DNA of 64,000 bases, taken from NCBI RefSeq assembly GCF_900176005.1, contig NZ_LT838272.1, positions 516,501 to 580,500 of the forward strand, given 5' to 3'. The position numbers and the translations under genes are program-made. The number at the start of each line of letters is the position of its first letter. Position 1 is the stretch's first letter. The notes below the pieces were generated by a model. That model did not search any database. It was given only the letters and a program-made list of their open reading frames with translations, and was not told where the DNA came from. The DNA comes from Thermanaeromonas toyohensis ToBE. Its GTDB lineage: Bacteria; Bacillota; DSM-521; Neomoorellales; Neomoorellaceae. Below are positions 16,788 to 25,047 of the stretch, piece by piece.

Positions 16788-18095
16788 GTGGACAGCTATG
16801 ATGCCATTGTTGTAGGCGCAGGACCCGCGGGCAGCACCGCCGCCCTCACCCTAGCTCAGAATGGTCTTTCGGTAGCCTTGTTAGAGCGTGGCCAGTTCCC
16901 GGGCTGCAAGAATGTGTTTGGCGGGACCATTTACGCTCAGCCTGTGGCCGAAATACTTCCAGCTTTTTGGGAAACAGCTCCCTTAGAGCGTCCGGTAGTG
17001 GCAGAGGAACTTTGGTTTTTGCATACCGATTCGGCCGTACGTATAGGATTCGGTAGTCTACGTTTTGCCCGCCAGCCTTACAATAAATTTACAGTACTTC
17101 GTTCCCGTTTTGATCGCTGGCTGGCTGAAAAAGCCGTTAAAGCAGGAGCAGTCCTCTACACCAAGGCTCATGTGCGCGATCTCATCTTCGATAAGGGACT
17201 TTTCACCCGCGGACCGGTCCAAGGAGTAAGGCTAGATAACGGGGAGATTCTGCTTTCCAATGTAGTTATTATTGCCGAGGGTGTCCTCCCCTTTCTCACT
17301 ACTAAGGCTGGTCTTTTTCCCCAGCTACCACCTGCTTATGCTTACACCCTTTACGTTAAAGAAGTATTGAGCCTGCCCAAGGAAAAGATCAACGACCGTT
17401 TCCAGCTGGAGGACAACGAAGGAGCTATCATAGGGATGATAGGCTTCCCTACTTCCACAGCCATTGGTAAAGCGGGCCTCTGGACCAATAAGGATACCAT
17501 TTCCCTTATAGTAGGTGGGTATTTAAACCAACTAGCCTCCCACGGTCTTAGTCCCTATATGCTTCTTAAGCGGCTAAAACAGCACCCCTTCGTGCATAAG
17601 ATAATTCAAGGTGCGGAGCTTGTCGAATACCAGGCTCACATGATCCCCAAAGGTGGATATACCTTTCTCCCTAAACTTTACGGGGACAATATCCTAGTAG
17701 CAGGAGATGCTGCCCTCATGATTAGCGGCCGACGGGGGAGCGATCTGGCCATGCTTTCAGGAAAGTATGCTGCTGAAACCATAATCCAGGCTAAAGCTAA
17801 AGGGGACTTTTCGGCTAAGATGCTAGCTAATTATGCCCTAAAAATCAATGAAGCCTTCTTTATGGAGGATATCAAGGCTCGTCGTGGTAACCTGGAATAT
17901 TACCAGAAACGGTCAGACGTAGATTATCTCATAAGTAGTACCCTCAATGAATTAGCTAACGAGTTTTTCACTGTAGACCTCTTAAATGAAAAAGAAAAAA
18001 GGGAACGCCTCATAAGTATCATTCGATCTAAACAGTTTCCCCTAAAGACTTTAAGTGATCTTTGGGCTGCACTCCACCACTGGGAGGCTTTCTAA
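16788..18095 (+). CDS. fixC: FixC-like electron-transfer flavoprotein:quinone oxidoreductase
   Basis: A membrane-associated FAD protein of 435 residues that passes electrons from an electron-transfer flavoprotein to quinone or to FixX. DAIVVGAGPAGSTAALTLAQ at the N-terminus binds FAD; GCKNVFGGTIYAQ and NILVAGDAALMISGRRGSDL are typical of FixC. The start is GTG at 16788 after a strong Shine-Dalgarno. The stop overlaps the ATG of the ferredoxin-like gene. No fixAB (etfBA) genes are nearby, so the partner flavoprotein must be encoded elsewhere. Confidence 0.85.
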   Translation: MDSYDAIVVGAGPAGSTAALTLAQNGLSVALLERGQFPGCKNVFGGTIYAQPVAEILPAFWETAPLERPVVAEELWFLHTDSAVRIGFGSLRFARQPYNKFTVLRSRFDRWLAEKAVKAGAVLYTKAHVRDLIFDKGLFTRGPVQGVRLDNGEILLSNVVIIAEGVLPFLTTKAGLFPQLPPAYAYTLYVKEVLSLPKEKINDRFQLEDNEGAIIGMIGFPTSTAIGKAGLWTNKDTISLIVGGYLNQLASHGLSPYMLLKRLKQHPFVHKIIQGAELVEYQAHMIPKGGYTFLPKLYGDNILVAGDAALMISGRRGSDLAMLSGKYAAETIIQAKAKGDFSAKMLANYALKINEAFFMEDIKARRGNLEYYQKRSDVDYLISSTLNELANEFFTVDLLNEKEKRERLISIIRSKQFPLKTLSDLWAALHHWEAF

Positions 18096-18373
18096 TGCTG
18101 GAAGCTAAATTTCCTGAGGATCCCCTACCTTTGATAGAGATAACCGTAGACAATACCTCCCATATTTCCCTACGTGATCTTAAAAGTTGTTTGCTCTGCG
18201 CCAATAAACCGTGTACCTATATTTGTCCAAGCCAGGTTTTCGAGTGGGAAGAAGATTCCCTTAAGATCAACTACTCCCGCTGCGTAGAATGCGGCGCTTG
18301 CCAGCAAATATGTCCAGAAAATATAATTTGGGAGTACCCCCGGGCAGGCTATGGAGTAACTTATCATTATTAG
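18095..18373 (+). CDS. fixX: FixX-like ferredoxin
   Basis: A 92-residue iron-sulfur protein. Cysteine clusters CLLCANKPCTYICP and CVECGACQQICP could hold [4Fe-4S] clusters. I start it at the ATG at 18095, which shares its A with the fixC stop TAA (TAATG); a longer frame from 18062 would only add 11 residues inside fixC. The coupling says it works with FixC, carrying electrons to or from its flavin. Confidence 0.85.
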   Translation: MLEAKFPEDPLPLIEITVDNTSHISLRDLKSCLLCANKPCTYICPSQVFEWEEDSLKINYSRCVECGACQQICPENIIWEYPRAGYGVTYHY

Positions 18374-18456
18374 TTGGTATTTTTTACCATACAAGAAGGA
18401 ACTTTTATTCTCTTTGGCGAATACCTTGGAGGTAACCGGGAGCGGGAGGAAAACCC

Positions 18457-19542
18457 ATGCGGTTAGTGGCCATCCTGGTACTAGGGTTTTTTTTATTTGC
18501 AGTGCCCGGAAATACTTGGGCCGCAAGCACAAATCCGCAAGAAGAGATCAAACAGCGGCTAAAGAATACCCAAAGCCAAGAATATGCCCTTTTGCAGGAG
18601 ATCTTCCATTTAGATGCTAACCTCCAGGCTCTAGCTGCTAAGAAACTTGCTCTGACTACCCGATATCAAACTCTAACCCAAGAGCTCGCTTTAGCCCGAG
18701 AAAAAGAGAAAGAGTTAACTCAGAAGTTAGCCGCTAGCCGGGAAAATTTCAGCCGCAGCCTCCAGTTCTTTCAAAAACATATGGTGACTCCTTATCTTAT
18801 GGCAGCTATTCTCAGCCAAAATTGGGCTGATTTCTTCATCCGCTGGGAACTGTTAGAGCAATATATGTACTTCCTTCTTAACCGGGTGTATCACCATTTA
18901 AGCCTTTATAAGGAAGCACAAAAGATTAGAGAAACTGTGGAGCGCCAGGAAAGAGAGGTGGCCAAGGCTGCTCTAGAAGTAACGCAGCTTGAGGAGAAAT
19001 TAGAAGCAATGAAAATAGCACGGCAAGAAGCCCTGGAAAAAGTGAAAAACCAAGTTGCCCAATACGAGCAAGCCCTTTTCGCTTTAGAAAGAGCTTGGCA
19101 GGAGACCTTGCCTACCTTAATGGCCCTGTTTCAACGTTTTCCGCAGTTTCCTTGGGAAAAACTTACACCAGATAAACTCCGTGTAAATTATGCCCGAGGT
19201 ACTGTGGTAGCTGAATTTAGCCAGCAAAAAATTAACAAAGTTCTTTTGGAAGGGCAACACTCTTTGAAGCATATAAAATTTGTGTTGTCACCGGGAACCT
19301 TAAGCATTCCTGGGCCGGGTTTTCTCCTCCAGGGTACGCTGGCTATAGCTGGAACCCATAATTTAACCTTTACCCCCCAGACCCTCGAACTATCCGGGGT
19401 GCCCTTAGATAAATCTGTATGGGATGTACTCCTTCCCCAAACCGCTTTTAGTATTGAACTGCCTGCTCCCGCCTTCGATCTAAAATTCAGTCACCTGGAA
19501 ATCCAGGAAGGACGTATAGTACTGGAACTCTCCAGGATATAA
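18457..19542 (+). CDS. Secreted coiled-coil protein of unknown function
   Basis: 361 residues. The first 22 form a signal peptide (MRLVAILVLGFFLFAVPGNTWA, cleavage after AWA-like TWA-A). Residues about 28-215 are predicted long helices with heptad-like Glu/Lys/Leu patterns (ALAREKEKELTQKLAASREN), like the N-terminal coiled coils of cell-wall hydrolase regulators (EnvC/CwlO type). The C-terminal part (about 230-361) is richer in beta-type residues and has no peptidase motif. Function is not known; a cell-envelope role is only suggested by export and coiled coil. Confidence 0.7.
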   Translation: MRLVAILVLGFFLFAVPGNTWAASTNPQEEIKQRLKNTQSQEYALLQEIFHLDANLQALAAKKLALTTRYQTLTQELALAREKEKELTQKLAASRENFSRSLQFFQKHMVTPYLMAAILSQNWADFFIRWELLEQYMYFLLNRVYHHLSLYKEAQKIRETVERQEREVAKAALEVTQLEEKLEAMKIARQEALEKVKNQVAQYEQALFALERAWQETLPTLMALFQRFPQFPWEKLTPDKLRVNYARGTVVAEFSQQKINKVLLEGQHSLKHIKFVLSPGTLSIPGPGFLLQGTLAIAGTHNLTFTPQTLELSGVPLDKSVWDVLLPQTAFSIELPAPAFDLKFSHLEIQEGRIVLELSRI

Positions 19543-19572
19543 AAAAGCTACCCTTAAGGCTTAAAGGGTAGC
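19541..19572 (-). terminator. Terminator between convergent genes
   Basis: GCTACCCTT and AAGGGTAGC (19547-19572) form a perfect 9-bp stem. On the minus strand the stem is followed by TTTTTT, so it ends the GGDEF gene transcript; on the plus strand there is no T-run. Confidence 0.8.
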
Positions 19573-19615
19573 ATTCAGGGGATGGAAGGTGTCATTATTA
19601 AATTAGGGATGCCTT

Positions 19616-20384
19616 TTAAGTATACACCATCTTGTCTTTTTCCTTGTGTAAATTAAGTTTATGCTTATACATCCTGCGATCAGCAACCGCTACTAAAGTA
19701 CCGCTTTCCTGGCCATCGTCAGGATAAAAGGCTAAGCCTACCGAAATGCTTACCGGTATCTCCCCGATCCCGGGAATTTTAAATACCAAATTCTCAGCTA
19801 GCCGTTCGGGAAACTTTTTCACTTCCGGCCCGTCTGATCGGAAAAGAATAGCAAATTCATCCCCTCCATAGCGGGCTACTATATCTTCTGGTCCTACACT
19901 TTTCTTAAGGGCTCCTCCTACTGCCTTCAGAACTTCATCCCCCTTTTGGTGACCCAGGCGATCGTTTATTTCCTTCATATTGTCCAGATCCAGTATGGCT
20001 ACAGCAAATCTACCGTGTGATGGATATTTGTACAAGGTATCTTCCAGCCTCTTAATGAAATACTTACGATTATAAAGTCCAGTAAGGAAATCTGTCTCCG
20101 CTTCTTTCTTAAGGTGCGCTATAGTCCTCTCCACGTCTAGAAAAAAGAAATAAACCCCAGCCAGGCTTAAAACAGCACCTAAAGTGTAAAAAAGCACCCC
20201 TCCCAGTACCCACGGGTAGGTACCTACTGCAAAGATACCCTCCAATCCTAGTACAAAGAAGAGCCAACAACAGAAGTCTGTTTCCTGGATATTTCCATTC
20301 CAGGAAACGAGAAAAGCGCCGGTGTATCAAAAAAGCCCCCATAAGGAATAGCAACACTGGGGTTATTAGTAAAATTTGGATCAC
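19616..20384 (-). pseudogene. Membrane GGDEF diguanylate cyclase, apparently frameshifted
   Basis: The 3' part (from about 20245 down) encodes two membrane segments and a GGDEF domain: TDFLTGLYNRKYF, LDLDNMKEINDRLGHQKGD, then RYGGDEF, the catalytic motif for c-di-GMP synthesis. The inhibitory RxxD site before it is absent. The frame opening with GTG at 20384 (after GGGGAG) gives MIQILLITPVLLFLMGAFLI and another hydrophobic stretch, then loses sense; a one-base shift near 20270 joins the two into a continuous three-helix sensor. Without the shift, only a TTG start at 20245 is available. Either a frameshift mutation or a shorter protein. Confidence 0.6.
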
Positions 20385-20425
20385 GAGTTTAGTTCTCCCC
20401 GTGGTCTAGAGTTTAGGGATAACTT

Positions 20426-20641
20426 CTATTCGCTCCGGAAGAAAAGTTCATCTACTGTGACACCAAAAAACTCAGCTAATCTTTTCATAGTTTCTTTACG
20501 GGGATGCCGCCAACCCCTTTCGATCATGGCGTAGCCGCTCTGGGTGATACCTACTGCTTCAGCCACTTGCCTTTGGCTAAGCCTGCGCTGTAATCGCAGC
20601 TCATATAGCTTTTGGTTTCGCAAGGGGACCACCATACCCAT
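20426..20641 (-). CDS. XRE-family helix-turn-helix regulator (small)
   Basis: About 71 residues, almost entirely one HTH domain: LYELRLQRRLSQRQVAEAVG, ITQSGYAMIERGWRHP, RLAEFFGVTVDELFF. I start it at the ATG at 20641; a frame to 20671 adds residues over the operator region and has no better ribosome-binding site. It is divergent from a second XRE regulator and likely represses the shared intergenic promoters. Confidence 0.75.
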   Translation of the reverse strand: MGMVVPLRNQKLYELRLQRRLSQRQVAEAVGITQSGYAMIERGWRHPRKETMKRLAEFFGVTVDELFFRSE

Positions 20642-20664
20642 TGTTTTTTTGCTAGTTATTAATA

Positions 20665-20725
20665 TAATCACAAAACGCGATTATGTCAAGAACTACCAGG
20701 ATAAAAAAATTACTTTTTGTGATTA
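20665..20725 (+). promoter_or_regulatory. Inverted operator-like sites between divergent XRE genes
   Basis: TAATCACAAAA (20665-20675) recurs perfectly in inverse orientation as TTTTGTGATTA (20715-20725). The first overlaps a shorter inverted repeat ATAATC-N9-GATTAT. This spacing and symmetry suit a pair of repressor sites over divergent promoters. Confidence 0.6.
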
Positions 20726-20777
20726 ACTATTGCTTAATATCACAGAGCGTGTTACATTGGCAACGAGGTGTATCCCC

Positions 20778-21242
20778 GTGCCCTCTCTGGGCCAAAGATT
20801 AGCAGCTTTACGCAAAGAAAAAGGCCTTTCTCAAGCCCAGCTGGCCAAGCTACTAAACATGGGTCAGAGCACTATAGCCATGTATGAAAAGGACAAGCGC
20901 CGGCCTGACGCGGAAACTTTAAGAAGGCTGGCTGAGTTTTTCCAGATCTCCGTTGATTATCTCCTGGGATTAACTGATTCCCGCGAAAGACCAGTCTATA
21001 CCCTCACTCCAGAGGCTCAAGAATTATTTTCCCTCCTCTTGCGGGAACCCGATCTACAATCAGGCCTAGCGGACCCCCTCTTTCGCAACCTCCTTAAACG
21101 TATTCCTGACCTGACTCCGGAAGAAAGACAACTTCTGGCCCAACATTGGGAGTGGTCCTTAAGGTTAATAGAAAGAAATAAGGAAATGAAAGAGGAAGAA
21201 AATAGAATCACTAGTAAGAAAGACTATAACAAGAAAGATTAG
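20778..21242 (+). CDS. XRE-family helix-turn-helix regulator
   Basis: About 154 residues. Residues 1-60 form the HTH: LGQRLAALRKEKGLSQAQLA, KLLNMGQSTIAMYEKDKRRP, LRRLAEFFQISVDYLLG. A helical C-terminal part (LFSLLLREPDLQSGLADPLF, then a charged tail) may mediate dimerisation, as in SinR-like or phage-type repressors. I prefer the GTG at 20778, preceded by ACGAGGTG, over a TTG at 20730. The upstream intergenic region carries paired inverted sites, suggesting autoregulation. Confidence 0.78.
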   Translation: MPSLGQRLAALRKEKGLSQAQLAKLLNMGQSTIAMYEKDKRRPDAETLRRLAEFFQISVDYLLGLTDSRERPVYTLTPEAQELFSLLLREPDLQSGLADPLFRNLLKRIPDLTPEERQLLAQHWEWSLRLIERNKEMKEEENRITSKKDYNKKD

Positions 21243-21394
21243 AATGAGAAACCCTTTGCTCATCCGCTTAAAGTGAGAAACACCCGCAAGAAGAGGTTAA
21301 AGCAGTCTATGAATAAAAGGAAGGAGTATTGTTCATATTATCTTAGGCACTTAATAAATAAACTATAGCCATTCAAAAAAGGAGGAGTAAAGGA

Positions 21395-21661
21395 TTGGGC
21401 AAGCGGGTGGCCGTAGAACGTACCATCAGCGCTATAGGTGATCACTTGGCCGGACAGGGCTTTGAGGTAGATTGGGTAGATATGAGCGAACTTAAGCCTA
21501 AGGACTTGCAAAATTACGGGGCTATAGTCATTAGCGGCCAGGACTCTAATCTTTTGGGTAGGGAAGACATATGGACAGAAGTTCCTGTAATAGCAGCAGA
21601 AGGGAAAACCCCGGTGGAAATCGCGGAGATGGTACGAGAAAGACTTGAACTCACTTCTTAA
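21395..21661 (+). CDS. ykuS: UPF0180 (YkuS-like) small protein
   Basis: An 88-residue protein matching the YkuS/UPF0180 family, with GKRVAVERTISAIGDHLAGQ at the start and the conserved central motif VISGQDSNLLG. Function is unknown in the family; the fold probably resembles the phosphotransferase IIB type. The start is TTG at 21395 after AAAGGAGGAG. It stands alone. Confidence 0.8.
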   Translation: MGKRVAVERTISAIGDHLAGQGFEVDWVDMSELKPKDLQNYGAIVISGQDSNLLGREDIWTEVPVIAAEGKTPVEIAEMVRERLELTS

Positions 21662-21669
21662 AGGCGGTA

Positions 21670-22108
21670 ATAGGCCATAGTTTCGTTCACAAGCTTCAAA
21701 TTTTTGGGGGAGTTATCCCAGGGGATAGTGGAGATATTCCAGAAGTAGTCAAGATATAGCGAGACCTGGCTACCACGCTTTCGATATGTTTGGGCGTACG
21801 GTTAGGCATGGGGTTTTTGGGGCCTTTCTTGTGGATACAAGCACTAAGATCTTGCCCTGAGTTTCTATAACGGTGGAGGAAGCTTATACACCCAACGGAC
21901 GGAGACCCCGACGATTTCAGCGACCTGTTTCTACCTGAGCAGGAGCCTGAGGGTTTCCGGAAGCTTTAAGTTGTTGGTATAATGTCATTGGGTGGGTGTC
22001 CCTCCTTTCGGGGTTTTGGTGGCTACTTTGATAATACCCCTGGGATACCCACCCTTTTCAATACCTGTTTAACCCTCTCAAAGTACTGTGAACGAAACTC
22101 TGGCCTAT
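21670..22108 (+). mobile_element. Short degenerate insertion element with terminal inverted repeats
   Basis: The ends are 22-bp inverted repeats matching at 21 positions: ATAGGCCATAGTTTCGTTCA on the left and, reverse-complemented, ATAGGCCAGAGTTTCGTTCA on the right, both continuing with CA. At 439 bp it has no intact gene, so it is a deletion remnant or a non-autonomous (MITE-like) element. A second inverted pair inside (GGGTGGGTGTCCC near 21991 and GGGATACCCACCC near 22042) recurs near 37040-37103. No clear target duplication is visible. Confidence 0.7.
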
Positions 22109-22133
22109 CTACAATTCTAGAGCCCGCGTACCC

Positions 22134-22163
22134 TTGACAGGTGAGAAGGCGGGAAGGTATAAT
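22134..22163 (+). promoter_or_regulatory. Promoter of the tRNA-Ala/tRNA-Val pair
   Basis: TTGACA (22134-22139) and TATAAT (22158-22163), both perfect, 18 bases apart and about 18 bases before the first tRNA. Confidence 0.85.
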
Positions 22164-22180
22164 AGTTTTGCACCTTACAG

Positions 22181-22256
<76 letters not shown>

Positions 22257-22264
22257 AATTTTGT

Positions 22265-22339
22265 GGGCGCGTAGCTCAGTGGGAGAGCGCTTGACTCACA
22301 TTCAAGAGGTCGCAGGTTCAATCCCTGCCGCGCCCACCA
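22265..22339 (+). tRNA. tRNA-Val (anticodon CAC)
   Basis: 75 nt with encoded CCA. The acceptor GGGCGCG pairs with CGCGCCC. The anticodon stem CTTGA/TCAAG holds CTCACAT, anticodon CAC for GTG codons. It lies 8 bases after tRNA-Ala and is probably co-transcribed. Confidence 0.93.
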
Positions 22340-22347
22340 GAAACCTA

Positions 22348-22370
22348 AGGCCTCCCGGAGCCGGGGGCCT
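22348..22370 (+). terminator. GC-rich hairpin after the tRNA pair
   Basis: AGGCC-TCCCGG pairs with CCGGGGGCCT to make a very stable short hairpin. The following AAAAATTT is not a real T-run, so termination here is likely but not certain. Confidence 0.45.
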
Positions 22371-22604
22371 AAAAATTTGCCCGCTTCTACCCAACTCTAC
22401 CCCACTCTACCCCACTGGAAACTACACCTTGTCCGGGATCGGATCGCGTACCTGCAGGATTTCTTCCACCTTGGCTGGCGCCTTCCTCTTGATACGTGGA
22501 TATCCTGGCCAGTGTTAAAATAATAAATTAAGAAAGACTTTGCCCGGCGCATGTTCATATACTTTAGCTGGCAACAATCCAATTGCGGCGGCCTTTTAAG
22601 CAAG

Positions 22605-22757
22605 ATGGACTATAGCCCTAAGGAGAGGCTTAAGTTAAAGATAGAATTTTTAAGGATGATAACCAGGATGGAGCTAGACCCGGCTAAGCTAGGGTTCCCC
22701 AAGTATCGTAGGCAGGATCTTTGGGCTTTTTTAAACGTGTCGTCGAAAGAAGTATAA
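22605..22757 (+). pseudogene. Small reading frame, possible fragment of an Rpn-type nuclease/transposase
   Basis: 50 residues starting MDYSPKERLKLKIEFLRMIT. The stretch FLRMITRMELDPAKLGF resembles the middle of Rpn/PD-(D/E)XK transposase-related proteins, which are usually around 300 residues. Nothing else of such a gene is seen on either side, and no ribosome-binding site is clear. I treat it as a remnant; a genuine tiny gene is possible. Confidence 0.3.
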
Positions 22758-22900
22758 ATTAAGTTTTAAGAATGCAGTTCCTGTCTTAAATAGGGGTTTG
22801 ACGAAGACCCAAGGAGAGCCTCCTAAGGTTTGCGCATTATACGTCCTCCATGGTAATATAGTGTTGCATTGGAAATGATAACAGAAGAAGGAGAAAGCCA

Positions 22901-23272
22901 GTGGTAGCAGTAACTCACATTTTTACTTTTGAGGCCGCCCACCGCCTGGAAGGCTATAATGGGGATTGTGCGCGATTGCACGGGCATACTTACCGCCTGG
23001 AAGTAACTGTTAAAGGGCCAGTGAAGGCCGATGGTATGGTTATCGACTTTTCGCAACTTAAAGCACTAGTGGAGGAAAGGATTATCCAGCGCATTGATCA
23101 CCAGTATCTGAACGAGCTTTTTCCTTTTAACCCTACTTGCGAAAATCTACTTTTACACTTCTGGAGGGAATTGGAGGAAGCCCTTAAAATACTTCCACAT
23201 CTTACCTTAAAGCGCCTGGTACTATGGGAAAGTCCCTTTGCGTATGCCGAGATGGAGGATGATAAGGGGTAG
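22901..23272 (+). CDS. queD: 6-carboxy-5,6,7,8-tetrahydropterin synthase QueD
   Basis: A 123-residue enzyme that converts dihydroneopterin triphosphate to carboxytetrahydropterin on the way to queuosine's 7-deazaguanine base. The zinc ligands are the His in FEAAHRL and the HGHTY pair. The catalytic Cys lies in NGDCARLHGHTY, and PTCENLLLHFWREL follows. The start is GTG after AGAAGGAG. It is the first gene of queDEC. No preQ1 riboswitch was recognised upstream. Confidence 0.92.
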   Translation: MVAVTHIFTFEAAHRLEGYNGDCARLHGHTYRLEVTVKGPVKADGMVIDFSQLKALVEERIIQRIDHQYLNELFPFNPTCENLLLHFWRELEEALKILPHLTLKRLVLWESPFAYAEMEDDKG

Positions 23273-23278
23273 AATAAA

Positions 23279-23917
23279 ATGCTGGTAAAAGAGATATTTC
23301 TATCCATCCAAGGGGAATCAGCTAGCGCAGGTTTGCCCACTATTTTTATCCGCTTTTCTGGGTGTAATTTGCGCTGCCGCTATTGCGATACTACCTATGC
23401 TTATGAGGGAGGAGAAAATTTTACTCCCGAAAAACTTAAGGCCCGGGTATCGATTTATCCTTACAAGAGGGTTTGCCTAACCGGTGGGGAACCTCTTTTA
23501 CAGCCTAGAGAGGAGTTCCAAGGGCTTTTAGATTTGCTAGGAGAATGGGAAATATCGATAGAAACCAATGGTTCGCTTCCATTAGAGAGATTCACCTTAA
23601 AGCCGGGCCACCGGTGGGTAATGGATATTAAATGCCCAGGTTCGGGGGAAGTAGAGGCTAACCGTTGGGAGAACTTAAAGGTGCTCCGGCCATGTGATGA
23701 GGTAAAATTTGTGTTAACCTCGGAAGAAGATTATATGTGGGCCCGGGAGATTATCCGCCGCCACTCTTTAGAGGGCCGCGTAGGATTACTTTTTTCACCT
23801 GCTCATGGTTGGCTAGACCCCCAAAACTTAGCAGAATGGATTTTGCGTGACGGGTTAGATGTCCGGCTACAGTTACAGCTCCACAAGCTGATATTTGGGC
23901 CAGATACCAGGAGGTAG
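23279..23917 (+). CDS. queE: 7-carboxy-7-deazaguanine synthase QueE (radical SAM)
   Basis: A 212-residue radical SAM enzyme catalysing ring contraction to 7-carboxy-7-deazaguanine. The cluster motif CNLRCRYCDTTYAY is near residue 30 in the CX3CX2C form. The N-terminus LVKEIFLSIQGESASAGLPT and the later LTGGEPLLQ are characteristic of QueE. It begins 6 bases after queD, so it is in the same transcript. Confidence 0.93.
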   Translation: MLVKEIFLSIQGESASAGLPTIFIRFSGCNLRCRYCDTTYAYEGGENFTPEKLKARVSIYPYKRVCLTGGEPLLQPREEFQGLLDLLGEWEISIETNGSLPLERFTLKPGHRWVMDIKCPGSGEVEANRWENLKVLRPCDEVKFVLTSEEDYMWAREIIRRHSLEGRVGLLFSPAHGWLDPQNLAEWILRDGLDVRLQLQLHKLIFGPDTRR

Positions 23918-23959
23918 CCAAAACGAGTATTAAAACCTAAAAAAGGAGGGGGCCATTTA

Positions 23960-24661
23960 TTGAAGGATAAAGTCATTGTAGTTCTTTCCGGCGGCCTGGA
24001 TTCTACAACCTGTATGGCTATAGCCCACGCGGAAGGCCAAGATATTTTTCCCCTGACCTTTGTTTATGGCCAGAAACATACTGTAGAATTGGAAGCGGCT
24101 CGAAAAGTAGCGGAGTATTACGGGGTGGCGGAACGCCACAAAATTATAAATCTAGAAGGATTATTGTTCGGTTCTTCACTGACAGATAAAGATAAAGATA
24201 TACCTACAGGTCGGACCTTGGAGGAAATAGGGGAGGGGATACCTTCAACTTACGTCCCGGCGCGGAACATTGTTTTCCTAGCCTTGGCCTTAGCCCAGGC
24301 AGAGCCTTTAGGTGCCAGGGCTATTTACTTGGGCGTTAATGCCCTGGACTTTTCCGGGTACCCTGACTGTCGACCGGAATTTATCGCTGCTTTCCAAGAA
24401 GTAATAAACCGGGGGACAGCAGCCGGAGTGGAAGGCCGTGGCATCCGCCTGGAGACTCCTCTTATTAATCTCACCAAGGCGGAAATAATTAAAAAAGGGC
24501 TGGAGCTAGGGGCTCCCTACCACCTTACGTACTCTTGTTACCAGGGCACAGTGCCTTCCTGTGGCGTTTGTGATGCTTGTATTTTACGCTTGAAAGGCTT
24601 CCGGGAAGCCGGGGCAATAGATCCCATCCCTTATCGCCAATTCTCGGCTCTATGTCGATAG
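23960..24661 (+). CDS. queC: 7-cyano-7-deazaguanine synthase QueC
   Basis: ATP-dependent nitrile-forming enzyme, 233 residues, making preQ0. The PP-loop motif is LSGGLDSTTCMA at the start. The C-terminal zinc site reads CYQGTVPSCGVCDACILR. The start is TTG at 23960 after AAAAAGGAGGG. It completes queDEC; a queF reductase and the tRNA transglycosylase are not in the window. Confidence 0.94.
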   Translation: MKDKVIVVLSGGLDSTTCMAIAHAEGQDIFPLTFVYGQKHTVELEAARKVAEYYGVAERHKIINLEGLLFGSSLTDKDKDIPTGRTLEEIGEGIPSTYVPARNIVFLALALAQAEPLGARAIYLGVNALDFSGYPDCRPEFIAAFQEVINRGTAAGVEGRGIRLETPLINLTKAEIIKKGLELGAPYHLTYSCYQGTVPSCGVCDACILRLKGFREAGAIDPIPYRQFSALCR

Positions 24662-24758
24662 TTGTGGGATCCCTACACATCCCACTTTTGCCTTCGTCTT
24701 CTGCGGCCTCCCAGGAAGAAAGCACGGAAGGTCGCCCTGCTGGAAGCCTAATTCCATA

Positions 24759-25004
24759 TTAAACATGAACTTTATTTAAGGGTACCTGGGCGGGTAAAGC
24801 CAGGTGGAGGCGTTTTTCTACTTCAGACCAGTCGACAACATGCCACCAAGCTTCAATATAATCCTTCCTTCGGTTTTGGTAGTCCAAGTAATAGGCGTGT
24901 TCCCAGACATCCAGAACTAAGACAGGAATAACACCCCACTGGGTTAAATCTTGGTGTTTTCCTTTCTCCTTCTGTAATCCCTTAAAAGTTTTTTCCTTCA
25001 GCAT
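24759..25004 (-). pseudogene. C-terminal fragment of Fe/Mn superoxide dismutase
   Basis: The encoded stretch [20 protein letters not shown] followed by [20 protein letters not shown] is the C-terminal metal-binding part of SodA/SodB, including the Asp and His metal ligands in DVWEH. The preceding ~150 residues, with the other two metal histidines, are missing; the frame instead begins with a Lys-rich stretch. A sirtuin gene starts divergently 43 bases away, so there is no room for the rest. It cannot be an active dismutase. Confidence 0.8.
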
Positions 25005-25047
25005 CTTATGTAAGGATTAATACCTGGGTGAACTGGGGGGCAATATT

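Noticed and set aside
22757-22900. preQ1 riboswitch before queDEC
   Set aside because: No preQ1-type C-rich loop or AAAAAACUAA-like end is present.
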